38,882 nt of DNA from Candidatus Gastranaerophilales bacterium (GCA_944324195.1 CALUVJ010000008.1:1-38882); one strand, 5' to 3'; counted from the stretch's first letter, positions 1-8,564 are shown. A program made the numbers and translations. Notes: generated by a model from the sequence alone, not told the origin.

Positions 1-957
1 CTCGGACTCGGGCATGAAAGTGTTCAGTATGAATCAGGAGGGACTAAAAATGATTACAATATGATAAAACTAAATTACCGCTTCCCGGAGTTTAAAAGAA
101 TAATTTTAGCCTTAGGTGCAGGTTATAAATATCAAGGGTATGACGGAGGATGTACATATACTGCTGCAATAGGCTACAGAACAAAAACGGGTATGATTAT
201 AAGTCTTAATTATCAATATAATACAGCTATGGATTATATGTTTAATAATATGTATATTCCGGCAAATACAAGACATTCTATTAATTTTACCTTTAATGAT
301 ACCTTTGCTTTTTCAGGCTGCGGCCTGCAATCAATAGGAACAGCCTCTCCTGACGAAGGTTTTGTTGAAATAGCGGCTTACATCGATAAAAACCATAATA
401 ATATATTTGATAAAGATGATATAAAAGTTCCTAATGTTCCGGTAAAAGTTGCCTGGAAAAGCGAGCCTGTAAAAACTAAAAGAAACGGTTTCTGCCCCCT
501 TCAAAGCGTAGAAAAAGGTTATTATGATATTAAACTTGACGGAGATAATCTGCATGCGAACCTGTCGCCGGAAAAAGATTTAAAGCAGTCAATATATGTT
601 GAGCCGATGAAAACAACAAGAGTAGAATTTCCGCTAAAAAGTACGGTTGGTAATATTTCCGGAAAACTAAAAATACAAGATGAATTTAACAGAAAAATGG
701 TCATTACAGATTTTATAGTAAGCCTTTTTGATATGAAAGGTCAGGAGGTTGCATATTCAACGGTTGATGATTCCGGCAATTATTATTTTTCAGGTATTTC
801 TCCCGGTAAATATAAAATTGCGCTGGACCAAAATTTCGTAAACGATTACAATCTGACTCCGGATATCGAGAAAGCAGAGATTTTGATTGATATCCCATAT
901 GTTTATAAAGATTTTGTAGAATTGAATAATCAGGATTTAATTTATACATGTTTTTAA
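1..957 (+). CDS. Outer-membrane barrel-like protein with C-terminal Cna-B/SdrD-B-like domains (5' partial)
   Basis: The reading frame is open from base 1 to a TAA at 955-957, so the true start lies upstream of the window; 318 residues are visible. The first ~100 residues show short alternating polar/aromatic stretches (for example RIILALGAGYKY and TGMIISLNYQYN) typical of beta-barrel transmembrane strands. From about residue 120 the pattern changes to 'VEIAAYIDKNHNNIFDKDD..VPNVPV', a calcium-binding-like D-x-N-x-N/D motif at the start of an SdrD-B/Cna-B-like fold, and a second such beta-sandwich follows (FIVSLFDMKGQEVA...G.YYFSGISPGKYKI). This arrangement resembles the C-terminal part of usher-like or porin-like surface proteins. 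The function is not identified. A barrel followed by extracellular or periplasmic beta-sandwich domains is an inference from composition. Confidence 0.6.
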   Translation, partial: LGLGHESVQYESGGTKNDYNMIKLNYRFPEFKRIILALGAGYKYQGYDGGCTYTAAIGYRTKTGMIISLNYQYNTAMDYMFNNMYIPANTRHSINFTFNDTFAFSGCGLQSIGTASPDEGFVEIAAYIDKNHNNIFDKDDIKVPNVPVKVAWKSEPVKTKRNGFCPLQSVEKGYYDIKLDGDNLHANLSPEKDLKQSIYVEPMKTTRVEFPLKSTVGNISGKLKIQDEFNRKMVITDFIVSLFDMKGQEVAYSTVDDSGNYYFSGISPGKYKIALDQNFVNDYNLTPDIEKAEILIDIPYVYKDFVELNNQDLIYTCF

Positions 958-1069
958 GCTTTGTTATATATTTAATTATAGGTATTATTGACAAAGTCTC
1001 TCAAATGTGGAATACCGGATTTTGCGGGTACAGGATTTATCCGCCCGACAGCGAAATTACAATAACAAA

Positions 1070-1099
1070 TTGTAAAAATACAAACATTTCTCATATAAT
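1070..1099 (+). promoter_or_regulatory. Putative sigma-70-type promoter TTGTAA-N18-TATAAT
   Basis: TTGTAA at 1070-1075 and a perfect TATAAT at 1094-1099 are separated by 18 nt. Transcription would start near 1106, just ahead of the ATG codons at 1112 and 1121, so the downstream mRNA would have almost no leader. Nothing else is recognised in the 957-1112 gap. Confidence 0.5.
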
Positions 1100-1111
1100 A
1101 TTTATGCTAAA

Positions 1112-1348
1112 ATGCTTATTATGGAGAGTATTTTATTACGCGGCTCTAATGTTGAGAAAGCAGGCAGCAATCACATATACATAATAAACGGAAACGGAAA
1201 TAGGGAAGAAGTTTCATCAGTCGAAGGTCTGGAGATTGTTTTTAGCGGAGAAAATAATGTTATAGAAATTTATGCGAATCTAAAACAAGAGTTCTTACAA
1301 AAATATCCGGAAATTGAACTTGGCGAAAATATAATAAATCCATTATAA
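1112..1348 (+). CDS. Small protein resembling the N-terminal cap of beta-helix polysaccharide enzymes, possibly a remnant
   Basis: This ORF encodes 78 residues (or 75 from the ATG at 1121). The segment 'IYIINGNGNREEVSSVEGLE' followed by 'IVFSGENNVIEIYANL' resembles the short beta-cap that precedes left-handed beta-helix acyltransferases in polysaccharide loci ('I.I...G....V..I.GL.I.F.G.NN.IEI'). The helix itself is missing: the frame stops after 78 codons and no continuation is seen before the next gene at 1403. It is either a decayed remnant of a capsule/LPS acyltransferase or a genuine small protein. A good promoter precedes it, but there is no Shine-Dalgarno sequence. It sits directly before the glycosyltransferase cluster, which fits either reading. 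Confidence 0.45.
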   Translation: MLIMESILLRGSNVEKAGSNHIYIINGNGNREEVSSVEGLEIVFSGENNVIEIYANLKQEFLQKYPEIELGENIINPL

Positions 1349-1402
1349 TTGTTTTTGATAAAAACCGAAAAGTGATAAATTATGAGGTTCAAAGGAGAGT
1401 AA

Positions 1403-3529
1403 ATGATTTCAATAGTAATGCCTGTTTATAATGTGGAAAAATATTTGAGAAAATGTTTGGACAGTCTTTTAAGCCAGACTTATTCAGATTTTGAAATCAT
1501 TTGTGTAGATGACGGTTCTTCCGACAAATCTCCTGAAATTTTGGAAGAGTATGCAAATAAGGATTCGCGTTTTGTTTTACTCAAACAAAACCATCTTGGA
1601 GCAGGAGAAGCCAGAAATGAAGGAATTAGATTTGCCGGAGGAAAATACATACAATTTTTGGACTCGGACGATTATTTTGAGCCGAATATGCTGGAAGAAT
1701 TATATAACGCAGCCGAAAAATATCAAGCGGATTTGACAGTTTGCTCAGCCAGAAAAGTTGATAAAGACGGAAATGTCATTGAGAACAGTAATCCGCTTTG
1801 GCCCTTGAATCTTGATAAAGTTCCTTTAAATAAACCGTTTTCGCCTGAGGAGTTTCCTGAGGATATTTTCAACCTGTTTTGCGTTGTTCCGTGGAATAAA
1901 CTTTATTTAAAAGAATTAATAACAAAAAATAATTTGAAGTTTCAGAATCTTGCGTCAAGTAATGACCTTGCATTCAGCCACATTGCAAGAGTACTGGCAA
2001 AACGTATTGTTGTATTTGATAAAGAGCTTATAAATTACAGGTACAACCGAGAGGGAAGTATTGCACAATACAGAAACAAAAATGTCACAGATATTCTTTC
2101 TGCAGCAGTCTATGTAAAAGAATTTTTGAAAGATAACTCTTTATATAACCAATATGAGGGCGCGTATTTAAAAGCTTTTCTAAATCATTTTCGTGCAGGA
2201 GTTTCATTGTGCGGAAAAGAAATATGTCCGGAATTTGCAAAAAAAGTTCGTCACAAATTACCGGAAAATTGGGACTATTTCAGACAGGCATTTAACAAGT
2301 GCTATATTACTCCGGAATATTTAAAACATTTTATCGGAAATAAAAAGGTGATACTCTGGGGAGCCAGTATTTTTATAAGACAGGTGCTTGATTCAGAAAC
2401 CGAAAAAAATCCGAATATTCTGGGTTTTGTTGATAAAAATACGTGTTTGCACGGTAAATACTGCGGACAATACAAAATTTATCCGCCGGAAATTATTAAT
2501 GAATTGAAACCTGACGGGGTTGTTTTGACAGTTTTATCAAATAATGAGCAGATATATGAGTCTTTGCAAAAAACTTTTGCTCATGAATTTGCAGGTGTAG
2601 AACTTTTACCGAATATTTTTACGCAGGAGACGGAACTGCAGGATATTTTGGCACAAGGTTCTGCGGATGAAATCGAAAATATGGCATCTGAAAAGAACTT
2701 GGGGTTTAGGTTTATAAAATCAACACCTGAAGAAATTGAAGTTTATGAAAGTATAGGAGGAGATTATAAAAACTATTCCCAGATGTCAGAGCAGGACAGA
2801 TTGTTTTTGAGTACATTGGTGACACGTTTTAAACCTAAAAAGCTCTTGGAATTGGGTGTATCTAAAGGCGGCTCTTCCATAGTAATACTTAATGCAATAA
2901 AAAACTTTGATAATGCAAAACTTTCTTCAATTGATTATAATGAGTGGCATTATGCTCTTAAAACAAAGAAAACGGGCTTTTATGTTGATAATTATCCTGA
3001 ATTGAAGATAAAATGGACACTCAAAACGGGCGGAATGGCTTTAAATTTTCTTGACGAATTGTCCGGCGGAGAAAAGTTTGACTTTTGTTTTATAGATACA
3101 GTTCATTCTGTGCCGGGTGAAATCCTTGATGTACTTCAAGTTCTGCCTTATCTTGAAAAAGATGCAATAATTGTTTTGCATGATACAAATTTACAAATGG
3201 AAAGTATCAGAATTCCGCGAAAAAGTCAGATGCATGTTAATAATCTGTTGATAAGTACAATAAACGGGGAAAAGCTAATTCCGTTTTGTAAACCATATAA
3301 GAGCCAATTTGGATATTTTTTAAATAACATAAGTGCCGTAAAATTGTCACAAGAAAGCTGTATTTATGAATTATTCAATCTTCTTGCCGTAAAATGGGCA
3401 TACATTCCGGAAGAAAAAGATTTGAAATTACTTAAATCTTTTTTTGAAAGATATTACGGAAGATATTATGCTGAATATTTCGAGAATGTAGCCGCTGCAC
3501 AAAAATTAATGGAAGGAAGAATATTTTGA
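1403..3529 (+). CDS. Trifunctional GT2 glycosyltransferase - Rossmann-like domain - SAM methyltransferase fusion
   Basis: A 708-residue cytoplasmic protein with three parts. Residues 1-225 are a GT-A family 2 glycosyltransferase: the nucleotide-binding DDGSSD is at 36-41 and the metal-binding DSDD at 87-90. Residues ~310-408 form a Rossmann-like domain starting 'NKKVILWGAS' and ending 'LLPNIF', also present in the next two proteins. Residues ~440-625 are a class I SAM methyltransferase of the Methyltransf_24 type, with the glycine motif 'LLELGVSKGGSS' near 481 and 'FDFCFIDTVHS' as the acidic motif. The start ATG follows a good ribosome site (AAAGGAG, 5-nt spacer). It is the first gene of a coupled trio. 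The likely role is assembly and methylation of a surface glycan; acceptor and donor cannot be read from sequence. Confidence 0.88.
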   Translation: MISIVMPVYNVEKYLRKCLDSLLSQTYSDFEIICVDDGSSDKSPEILEEYANKDSRFVLLKQNHLGAGEARNEGIRFAGGKYIQFLDSDDYFEPNMLEELYNAAEKYQADLTVCSARKVDKDGNVIENSNPLWPLNLDKVPLNKPFSPEEFPEDIFNLFCVVPWNKLYLKELITKNNLKFQNLASSNDLAFSHIARVLAKRIVVFDKELINYRYNREGSIAQYRNKNVTDILSAAVYVKEFLKDNSLYNQYEGAYLKAFLNHFRAGVSLCGKEICPEFAKKVRHKLPENWDYFRQAFNKCYITPEYLKHFIGNKKVILWGASIFIRQVLDSETEKNPNILGFVDKNTCLHGKYCGQYKIYPPEIINELKPDGVVLTVLSNNEQIYESLQKTFAHEFAGVELLPNIFTQETELQDILAQGSADEIENMASEKNLGFRFIKSTPEEIEVYESIGGDYKNYSQMSEQDRLFLSTLVTRFKPKKLLELGVSKGGSSIVILNAIKNFDNAKLSSIDYNEWHYALKTKKTGFYVDNYPELKIKWTLKTGGMALNFLDELSGGEKFDFCFIDTVHSVPGEILDVLQVLPYLEKDAIIVLHDTNLQMESIRIPRKSQMHVNNLLISTINGEKLIPFCKPYKSQFGYFLNNISAVKLSQESCIYELFNLLAVKWAYIPEEKDLKLLKSFFERYYGRYYAEYFENVAAAQKLMEGRIF

Positions 3530-4755
3530 CAGAAATTTCAATAATAATGCCTGTTTATAATGTGGGAAAATACTTGCGGGAATGTTTGGATAGTATTGTT
3601 AACCAAAGTTTTAAAGATTTTGAAATTATTTGTATAAATGACGGTTCCACTGATAATTCGCTTAAAATTTTGGAAGAGTATAGGGATAAAGATTCACGGT
3701 TTACCATAATATCTCAGGATAATACCGGTGCCGGAGAAGCCAGAAATACCGGTTTAAAATATGCATCCGGCAAATATGTGCAATTTCTTGATTCTGATGA
3801 TTATTTTGAACCGAATATGCTGGAAAATTTATATAAAACGGCTAAAAAATATAATGCAGATTTGACTGTTTGTTCTGCGGCAAAGATTGATGAAAATGGG
3901 AATTCTATAGAATACGCGCCGATAAATTTGCACCTATGTCCTATTGAAATTCCTTTTTCCGTAGAGAATTTTCCTAAAAATATATTTTCTCTGTTTACTC
4001 CCGCTCCATGGAATAAATTGATTCTAAAGGATTTAATTGTCTCAAATGATTTAAAATTTCAAAATCTTTCTTCCAGCAACGATTATGCCTTTACAAGAAT
4101 ATTAACGGTTTGCGCAAAAAATATTGTAGTGATAAATGAAAAACTTGTTACCTATAGGTATAACCGAGTCGGAAGTATTGCAAGCAAAAGAGCTTCGGAA
4201 ATAACCAATTTATTAAAGGCGGGTGAGTGTATTAAAAATTTTTTGGTAAAAAACGGTTTATATGAACTGTTAGAAGAAGCTTTTATATCTTCTATAAAAA
4301 GTTCAATAAGCTGGGAAATTTCACATTGCAATGATAGGCAATATAAGAAATTTATTATGGAATTAAAAAAAATACTGCCTGATGACTGGAAAATTTTTCG
4401 TCCGGTTTTAAGAAAGGAATATATAACTCCTAAATATATCAGAGATTTTATAGGAAACAAAAAGATTATGTTATGGGGTGCAAGTCTTTTTCTGGAAGAT
4501 GTTTTAAAATCGGAGACAGAAAAGAATCCGAATATTTTAGGAATTATTGACAAAAATCCGGCAAAATGGGGAAAATTTATAGGCAGTTACGAAATTTTTC
4601 CGCCGGAGAGTCTAAATGCCTTAAAGCCCGACGGAGTTCTGCTTACTGTTCACTCTAATTATGAAACAATTTATCCCGCGCTGCAAAAAGAACTGAAAGA
4701 GAACTGCCCGGAAATTGAATTATTACCAAATATATTTGAAGCGGAGGAAGAATGA
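3526..4755 (+). CDS. GT2 glycosyltransferase with C-terminal Rossmann-like WGAS domain
   Basis: This 409-residue protein is a close paralogue of the first ~410 residues of the preceding gene, without the methyltransferase. The GT2 motifs NDGSTD (38-43) and DSDD (89-92) are intact. The C-terminal Rossmann-like domain starts at 'NKKIMLWGAS' (~316) and ends 'LLPNIF' (~400). The start codon is TTG, overlapping the previous stop as TTGA, with GGAAGGAAG just upstream, so translation is coupled. No transmembrane segment is seen. It probably adds a sugar to the same glycan as its neighbours. Confidence 0.88.
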   Translation: MTEISIIMPVYNVGKYLRECLDSIVNQSFKDFEIICINDGSTDNSLKILEEYRDKDSRFTIISQDNTGAGEARNTGLKYASGKYVQFLDSDDYFEPNMLENLYKTAKKYNADLTVCSAAKIDENGNSIEYAPINLHLCPIEIPFSVENFPKNIFSLFTPAPWNKLILKDLIVSNDLKFQNLSSSNDYAFTRILTVCAKNIVVINEKLVTYRYNRVGSIASKRASEITNLLKAGECIKNFLVKNGLYELLEEAFISSIKSSISWEISHCNDRQYKKFIMELKKILPDDWKIFRPVLRKEYITPKYIRDFIGNKKIMLWGASLFLEDVLKSETEKNPNILGIIDKNPAKWGKFIGSYEIFPPESLNALKPDGVLLTVHSNYETIYPALQKELKENCPEIELLPNIFEAEEE

Positions 4756-5936
4756 ACACAATACCTATTGTACTGGCATCTGATGAAAATTATGCACCGC
4801 AAATGTATATTACAATATTATCTGCACTAATTAATAAAAATCCCGGAACTAATTATCGGTTTATATGTTTTATTTCGGAGAAATTTCCGGCAGAAACGGA
4901 AAAAGAATTTTTAAATTTAGAAAAAAAATTCCCAAATACAAAAATCTTATTTGTATTAATGAAGGATGCTTTTAAAAATGTCGGAGTTCAGATTGCACAT
5001 ATTACGACTCCTGCTTATTACAGGCTAAAAATGCCGGAAATTATTAAAGATTATAATAAAGCTCTATATTTGGATGTGGATACTGTAGTAATGGGGGACT
5101 TAAGCGAGCTGTTTAATACTGATATTGATGATTATTACATTGGCGGTGTAAAGGCTGCAGCGTATATAAACAATTCTGATAACCTTGATTATTATAAACA
5201 ATACGGACTTAATGATTTATCTCAGTATATAAATTCCGGTGTGACACTTTGGAATCTGGAGAAAATACGTCGAGATAACTTATGTGAAAAGCTTGTAAAA
5301 CTTGCTGATAATAATTTTTCCAGTATAGATCAAGATGTAATCAATATTGCTTTTTACGGAAAAATTAAATTCCTCGATTTTAAATACAACTTAATGACCA
5401 AATACAAAAGGGATATTTTTGAAAACAGAGAAGCATTAGATAAAATTTATGGGCATGAACAAATTGACGAAGCAATAACCTCTCCGGTAATAATTCATTA
5501 TGTTGACTATATAAAACCGTGGAGCAAAGAAGATATATGGTTAAAAAACTGCTGGGAAAAAGTTGCTGAACAATCTCCGCTTAAATGCAAAGTTCAAATA
5601 CTTCCTAAAGAAAAAATTCTTAATGCGGTTAATCATTCTTCCGGACAAACTGTTGTATTTTGGGGAGCAAGTTTATTTTTACAAGAATTTATTGAGAACA
5701 CAGGCTTAAATTGTAAAAATATTATAGGTATTATTGATAACAATCCTCAAAAACAAGGGCAGAGGTTAGGCTGTTATACTATTTTTTCTCCGGCTGAACT
5801 GGCAGAACTTAATCCGAATTTGATAATTTTCACGATAAAAAATAAGAGTACAAAGATATATCCGCAAGTTAAAAAATATATTTCAGAAAATTTCCCGCAC
5901 ATAAAAATGCTGCCTAATATATTTACAAATAACTAA
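4752..5936 (+). CDS. GT8 (LgtC/GspA-like) glycosyltransferase with C-terminal Rossmann-like WGAS domain
   Basis: A 394-residue protein. The N-terminal ~270 residues are family GT8: 'IPIVLASDENYAPQMYITI' at the start, the DVD metal motif at residues 108-110 within 'ALYLDVDTVVMGDL', then 'YINSGVTLWNL' and 'DQDVIN'. GT8 enzymes transfer glucose or galactose from UDP-sugars, commonly to LPS cores. From ~300 to the end it carries the same Rossmann-like domain as the two upstream GT2 proteins ('VVFWGASLFLQEF' ... 'MLPNIF'). The ATG overlaps the upstream TGA (ATGA), so the three genes form one coupled operon. The donor sugar is not determinable. Confidence 0.88.
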   Translation: MNTIPIVLASDENYAPQMYITILSALINKNPGTNYRFICFISEKFPAETEKEFLNLEKKFPNTKILFVLMKDAFKNVGVQIAHITTPAYYRLKMPEIIKDYNKALYLDVDTVVMGDLSELFNTDIDDYYIGGVKAAAYINNSDNLDYYKQYGLNDLSQYINSGVTLWNLEKIRRDNLCEKLVKLADNNFSSIDQDVINIAFYGKIKFLDFKYNLMTKYKRDIFENREALDKIYGHEQIDEAITSPVIIHYVDYIKPWSKEDIWLKNCWEKVAEQSPLKCKVQILPKEKILNAVNHSSGQTVVFWGASLFLQEFIENTGLNCKNIIGIIDNNPQKQGQRLGCYTIFSPAELAELNPNLIIFTIKNKSTKIYPQVKKYISENFPHIKMLPNIFTNN

Positions 5937-5987
5937 CATTGATTTTTTTGTATCTTTAATATACTTTGTTGTGAGGGAGAGAGATAG

Positions 5988-6893
5988 TTGATAAAAAGGC
6001 GCACAATAGGTACGATAAACGGAATTATAGCGGCAGCAAGCTACGGTTTAAACCCATTGTTTGCCCTGCCTTTGTTTGCAAGGGGAATGGGGGTAAATTC
6101 CGTTCTTTTCTACAGATATGCTCTTGCGGTTGTTATTTACGGGCTATGGTTAAAGTTTCATAAAAAAATTCCGCTTAATCTTCACAAAGGAGATATTTTG
6201 CCGGTTTTTGCCCTTTCGCTTTTGTTTTCGCTGTCTTCTCTGACACTGTTTGACGCTTTTAATTATATTGAAGCGGGTATTGCCTGCACAATTCTTTTTA
6301 TCTACCCGATACTTGTTGCATTAATGATGGCAATATTTTTTAAAGAAAAACTTACAAAAACTGTCCTAACGTCTATTCTGCTTACATTTAGCGGGATTTT
6401 TCTGCTCTACAACGGAAAACCCGGTGCACCGCTTAGTATGCATGGAATTGTTATGGTAATTGCTTCAGCATTTCTTTACGCTTTTTATATTGTCGGTGTT
6501 AAAACAAATAAAACAATCAGAAATATTAACAGTGCAAAGTTGAGTTTTTATGTAATGCTTTTCGGACTTCTGGTTTATATATATAATCTGAACTTTTGTA
6601 CAGAATTGCAGATTCCGCACTCACCGTTTATATGGGCGTGCTTGTTAGGGTTGTCAATTTTCCCTACAATAATATCATTAGAGACAATAACAATTGCAAT
6701 AAAGCTTATCGGCTCGACAACCACTGCAATATTGGGAGCATTAGAGCCTTTAACCGCAATAGTTGTAGGTATGTTATTTTTTGAAGAAAGACTGACGGTT
6801 AAAATCGCTGTCGGAATAGTATTGATTCTCTCCGGAGTACTATTAATTATTTCTAAAAATAAATTATCTCACCGCCACCATAAAGCAGAGTAA
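5988..6893 (+). CDS. EamA/DMT-family permease
   Basis: A 301-residue integral membrane protein with about ten hydrophobic helices in two EamA repeats (~8-140 and ~150-290). The second repeat ends with the typical 'LGALEPLTAIVVGMLFFEERL' pattern. DMT permeases export metabolites, amino acids or nucleotide precursors; the substrate is not predictable. The start is a TTG preceded by GAGGGAGAGAG. It lies 51 nt after the glycosyltransferase operon and 14 nt before tag, so it could be read through from either side. Its job in the glycan cluster, if any, is unknown. Confidence 0.85.
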   Translation: MIKRRTIGTINGIIAAASYGLNPLFALPLFARGMGVNSVLFYRYALAVVIYGLWLKFHKKIPLNLHKGDILPVFALSLLFSLSSLTLFDAFNYIEAGIACTILFIYPILVALMMAIFFKEKLTKTVLTSILLTFSGIFLLYNGKPGAPLSMHGIVMVIASAFLYAFYIVGVKTNKTIRNINSAKLSFYVMLFGLLVYIYNLNFCTELQIPHSPFIWACLLGLSIFPTIISLETITIAIKLIGSTTTAILGALEPLTAIVVGMLFFEERLTVKIAVGIVLILSGVLLIISKNKLSHRHHKAE

Positions 6894-6907
6894 AGGAGTA
6901 AATTTTT

Positions 6908-7450
6908 ATGAAAAGATGTTTTTGGGTAGATGAAAAATCAGAGATTTATACAAAATATCATGATGAAGAGTGGGGAGTGCCGAAGCATGATGACAGAGAT
7001 TTGTTTGAGCTCCTTATTCTGGAAGGGTTTCAGGCCGGTCTGGCTTGGATTACAGTACTCAAAAAGCGCGAAGCTTTCCGAAAAGCATTCGATAATTTTG
7101 ATGTTAAAAAAGTTTCTGAATACAATGAAGCTAAAGTAAATGAACTTATGCAAAATCCTGAAATCATAAGAAGTAAAAACAAGATAGAAGCGGCAATTAA
7201 TAACGCGAAAATATTTATGCGAATCCAGAAAGAATTCGGCAGCTTTTCCAATTATATCTGGGGGTTTACGGATAACAAAGTAATAAAAAATACAAATGAT
7301 GAATTTCAGGTAAAAACAGAACTCTCTGATAATATATCAAAAGATTTAAAAAAACGCGGAATGAAATATACAGGCTCAGTAATTATTTATTCTTATCTTC
7401 AAGCTATTGGAGTTGTAAATGACCACGAAACAACATGTTTTAAATATTAA
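6908..7450 (+). CDS. tag: DNA-3-methyladenine glycosylase I
   Basis: A 180-residue HhH-superfamily glycosylase that excises 3-methyladenine from alkylated DNA. The family's zinc site is intact: C4, H18, H173 and C177. 'LEGFQAGLAWITVLKKRE' carries the conserved Glu (39) and Trp (47) of the base-binding pocket, and the N-terminus matches the classical 'RC.W.......YHD.EWGVP'. Length is as expected. A strong ribosome site (AAAGGAG) precedes the ATG. A second, unrelated alkyladenine glycosylase is encoded at 19522-20055. Confidence 0.96.
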   Translation: MKRCFWVDEKSEIYTKYHDEEWGVPKHDDRDLFELLILEGFQAGLAWITVLKKREAFRKAFDNFDVKKVSEYNEAKVNELMQNPEIIRSKNKIEAAINNAKIFMRIQKEFGSFSNYIWGFTDNKVIKNTNDEFQVKTELSDNISKDLKKRGMKYTGSVIIYSYLQAIGVVNDHETTCFKY

Positions 7451-7504
7451 GCAGCAAAAATTTTTTTTACAGGTTTTTATTCCAAAAAAAAGGAAGTTAA
7501 ATTT

Positions 7505-8011
7505 ATGGAAATAAACAAAACAAATGATGTACAATTTGGGGCGCGCCTTGTTCAACGTGTAAAAATTAACGGGAAAGACGGGTATAATTTTATCAAGTTT
7601 AATACCAATTCAAAGAACGATGTTAAGGCCCTTAACGAAGTGAAAAAACTATGGGGCGGAAAAAATTTATCGGCAGGAATTGCGGAAGAAGCCGAAATTC
7701 TTGGTAAAGATGCTCAAATATACGGTCTTACGCTGCAGAGAGATAAATTTATAAAAGTTGACAGTCCAAAAGTCCTTGGTTTGGTTAGTACAGATAAAAT
7801 TACAGCCGGAAAAGAAACTGAAATCTTTAAAATTGGTACAAATCCTAAATACGCCTATGAACAAAAACGTTCAAAACGAACCATTAAACATATCGCATCT
7901 GCAATGCTTGAATGTATTAAAAATTTAAATGGCGGAGCAAAACTCTTTGTGAGCAGTGTTGAGCCGCAGGAAATGAAATTCATTAATAAGGTTGGTATAA
8001 AAACAAAATAG
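7505..8011 (+). CDS. Lineage-type protein with N-terminal VQFGA motif; possible GNAT-like C-terminus
   Basis: A 168-residue soluble protein I do not recognise. Near the N-terminus it carries 'DVQFGARLV', like a short motif that recurs in Gastranaerophilales proteins (from memory). The C-terminal ~50 residues ('TIKHIASAMLECIKNLNGGAKLFVSSVEPQEMKFINKVG') resemble the acetyl-CoA-binding helix and last strands of a GNAT acetyltransferase, but the protein ends just where a GNAT would normally continue. It has a good ribosome site (AAGGAAG). Expression as a real protein is likely; the acetyltransferase reading is weak. Confidence 0.55.
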   Translation: MEINKTNDVQFGARLVQRVKINGKDGYNFIKFNTNSKNDVKALNEVKKLWGGKNLSAGIAEEAEILGKDAQIYGLTLQRDKFIKVDSPKVLGLVSTDKITAGKETEIFKIGTNPKYAYEQKRSKRTIKHIASAMLECIKNLNGGAKLFVSSVEPQEMKFINKVGIKTK

Positions 8012-8067
8012 TAATATTTAATAACAAGTTTTTGATTATATAATGTCAAACCTGTAATAAAAATAGG

Positions 8068-8094
8068 GGCGGGCAAGGTTTCACCTTGCCCGCC
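8068..8094. repeat. GC-rich perfect hairpin, probable dispersed intergenic repeat
   Basis: A 12-bp perfect inverted repeat (8068-8079 with 8083-8094; arm GGCGGGCAAGGT) with a 3-nt loop lies in otherwise AT-rich intergenic DNA. No T-run follows on the plus strand, so it is a poor classical terminator, although it sits after the gene ending at 8011. Its GC-rich, near-palindromic form suggests an intergenic repeat family. Confidence 0.5.
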
Positions 8095-8170
8095 TAAAAG
8101 TCTCAAATACACACAAAATGAGAGCAAATTGGTGCGTTACAAAAATTTATAATCTTTTTTGTATGTTTTT

Positions 8171-8200
8171 TGAACAAAAATAAAGATTTTTCGTTATACT
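8171..8200 (+). promoter_or_regulatory. Putative ECF-type autoregulated promoter of the sigma/anti-sigma operon
   Basis: TGAAC at 8171-8175 and CGTTA at 8192-8196 are spaced 16 nt apart, matching the usual 'GAAC ... N16-17 ... CGT' layout of ECF sigma promoters. It lies immediately upstream of the anti-sigma gene (ATG 8217), whose operon encodes an ECF factor. A housekeeping reading (TTGAAC 8170-8175, N19, TATACT 8195-8200) overlaps it, so the choice is uncertain. Confidence 0.45.
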
Positions 8201-8216
8201 AATATAGAGGTACAAA

Positions 8217-8564
8217 ATGAATAACAAATGCTCAAAATACGAAGGTTTATTTGTCTTTTCAGATGAAAAAACGTTACAAGAACATCTTCTGGAATGCGAA
8301 GAGTGCCGGCAAGAACAGGAAAAAATGGACAGAGTCTCGGAGCTTATTGGCGAAGTTAAGCTTCATTATCGTGCAAAAGCAAAACGAAAACCCATACTAA
8401 AAGCTGCTTGTGTATTGATGCTGCTTTTATTTTCAACTGCTTCAATCGGTATAATAGGTAATTATGATGATATGGTAGATACTATTCAATACGGAGACTC
8501 TTTGTCTGCGGAAGATTTGGGTTTTCCGGTTGATTCTTACGGACTCATAGTGGTGGGTGAATGA
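8217..8564 (+). CDS. Membrane anti-sigma factor with zinc-finger-like motif
   Basis: A 115-residue protein with a cytoplasmic N-terminus containing H23-x3-C27-x2-C30, the ZAS (zinc-containing anti-sigma) signature, with an extra Cys at position 5. One transmembrane helix (~60-81) follows, then a short periplasmic tail of about 34 residues. The next gene overlaps by ATGA and encodes the cognate ECF sigma factor. By family knowledge it would hold the sigma factor inactive until an envelope signal arrives. Note the order: anti-sigma first, sigma second. A weak AGAGG ribosome site precedes the ATG. Confidence 0.8.
   Translation: MNNKCSKYEGLFVFSDEKTLQEHLLECEECRQEQEKMDRVSELIGEVKLHYRAKAKRKPILKAACVLMLLLFSTASIGIIGNYDDMVDTIQYGDSLSAEDLGFPVDSYGLIVVGE

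Noticed and set aside
948..1184. 78-codon plus-strand ORF overlapping the end of the first gene
   Set aside because: Composition is not protein-like, it spans the TATAAT promoter and overlaps the more plausible ORF at 1112.
4152..4553. 133-codon antisense ORF inside the second GT2 gene
   Set aside because: Lies wholly opposite a well supported domain and has no recognisable motif or ribosome site.
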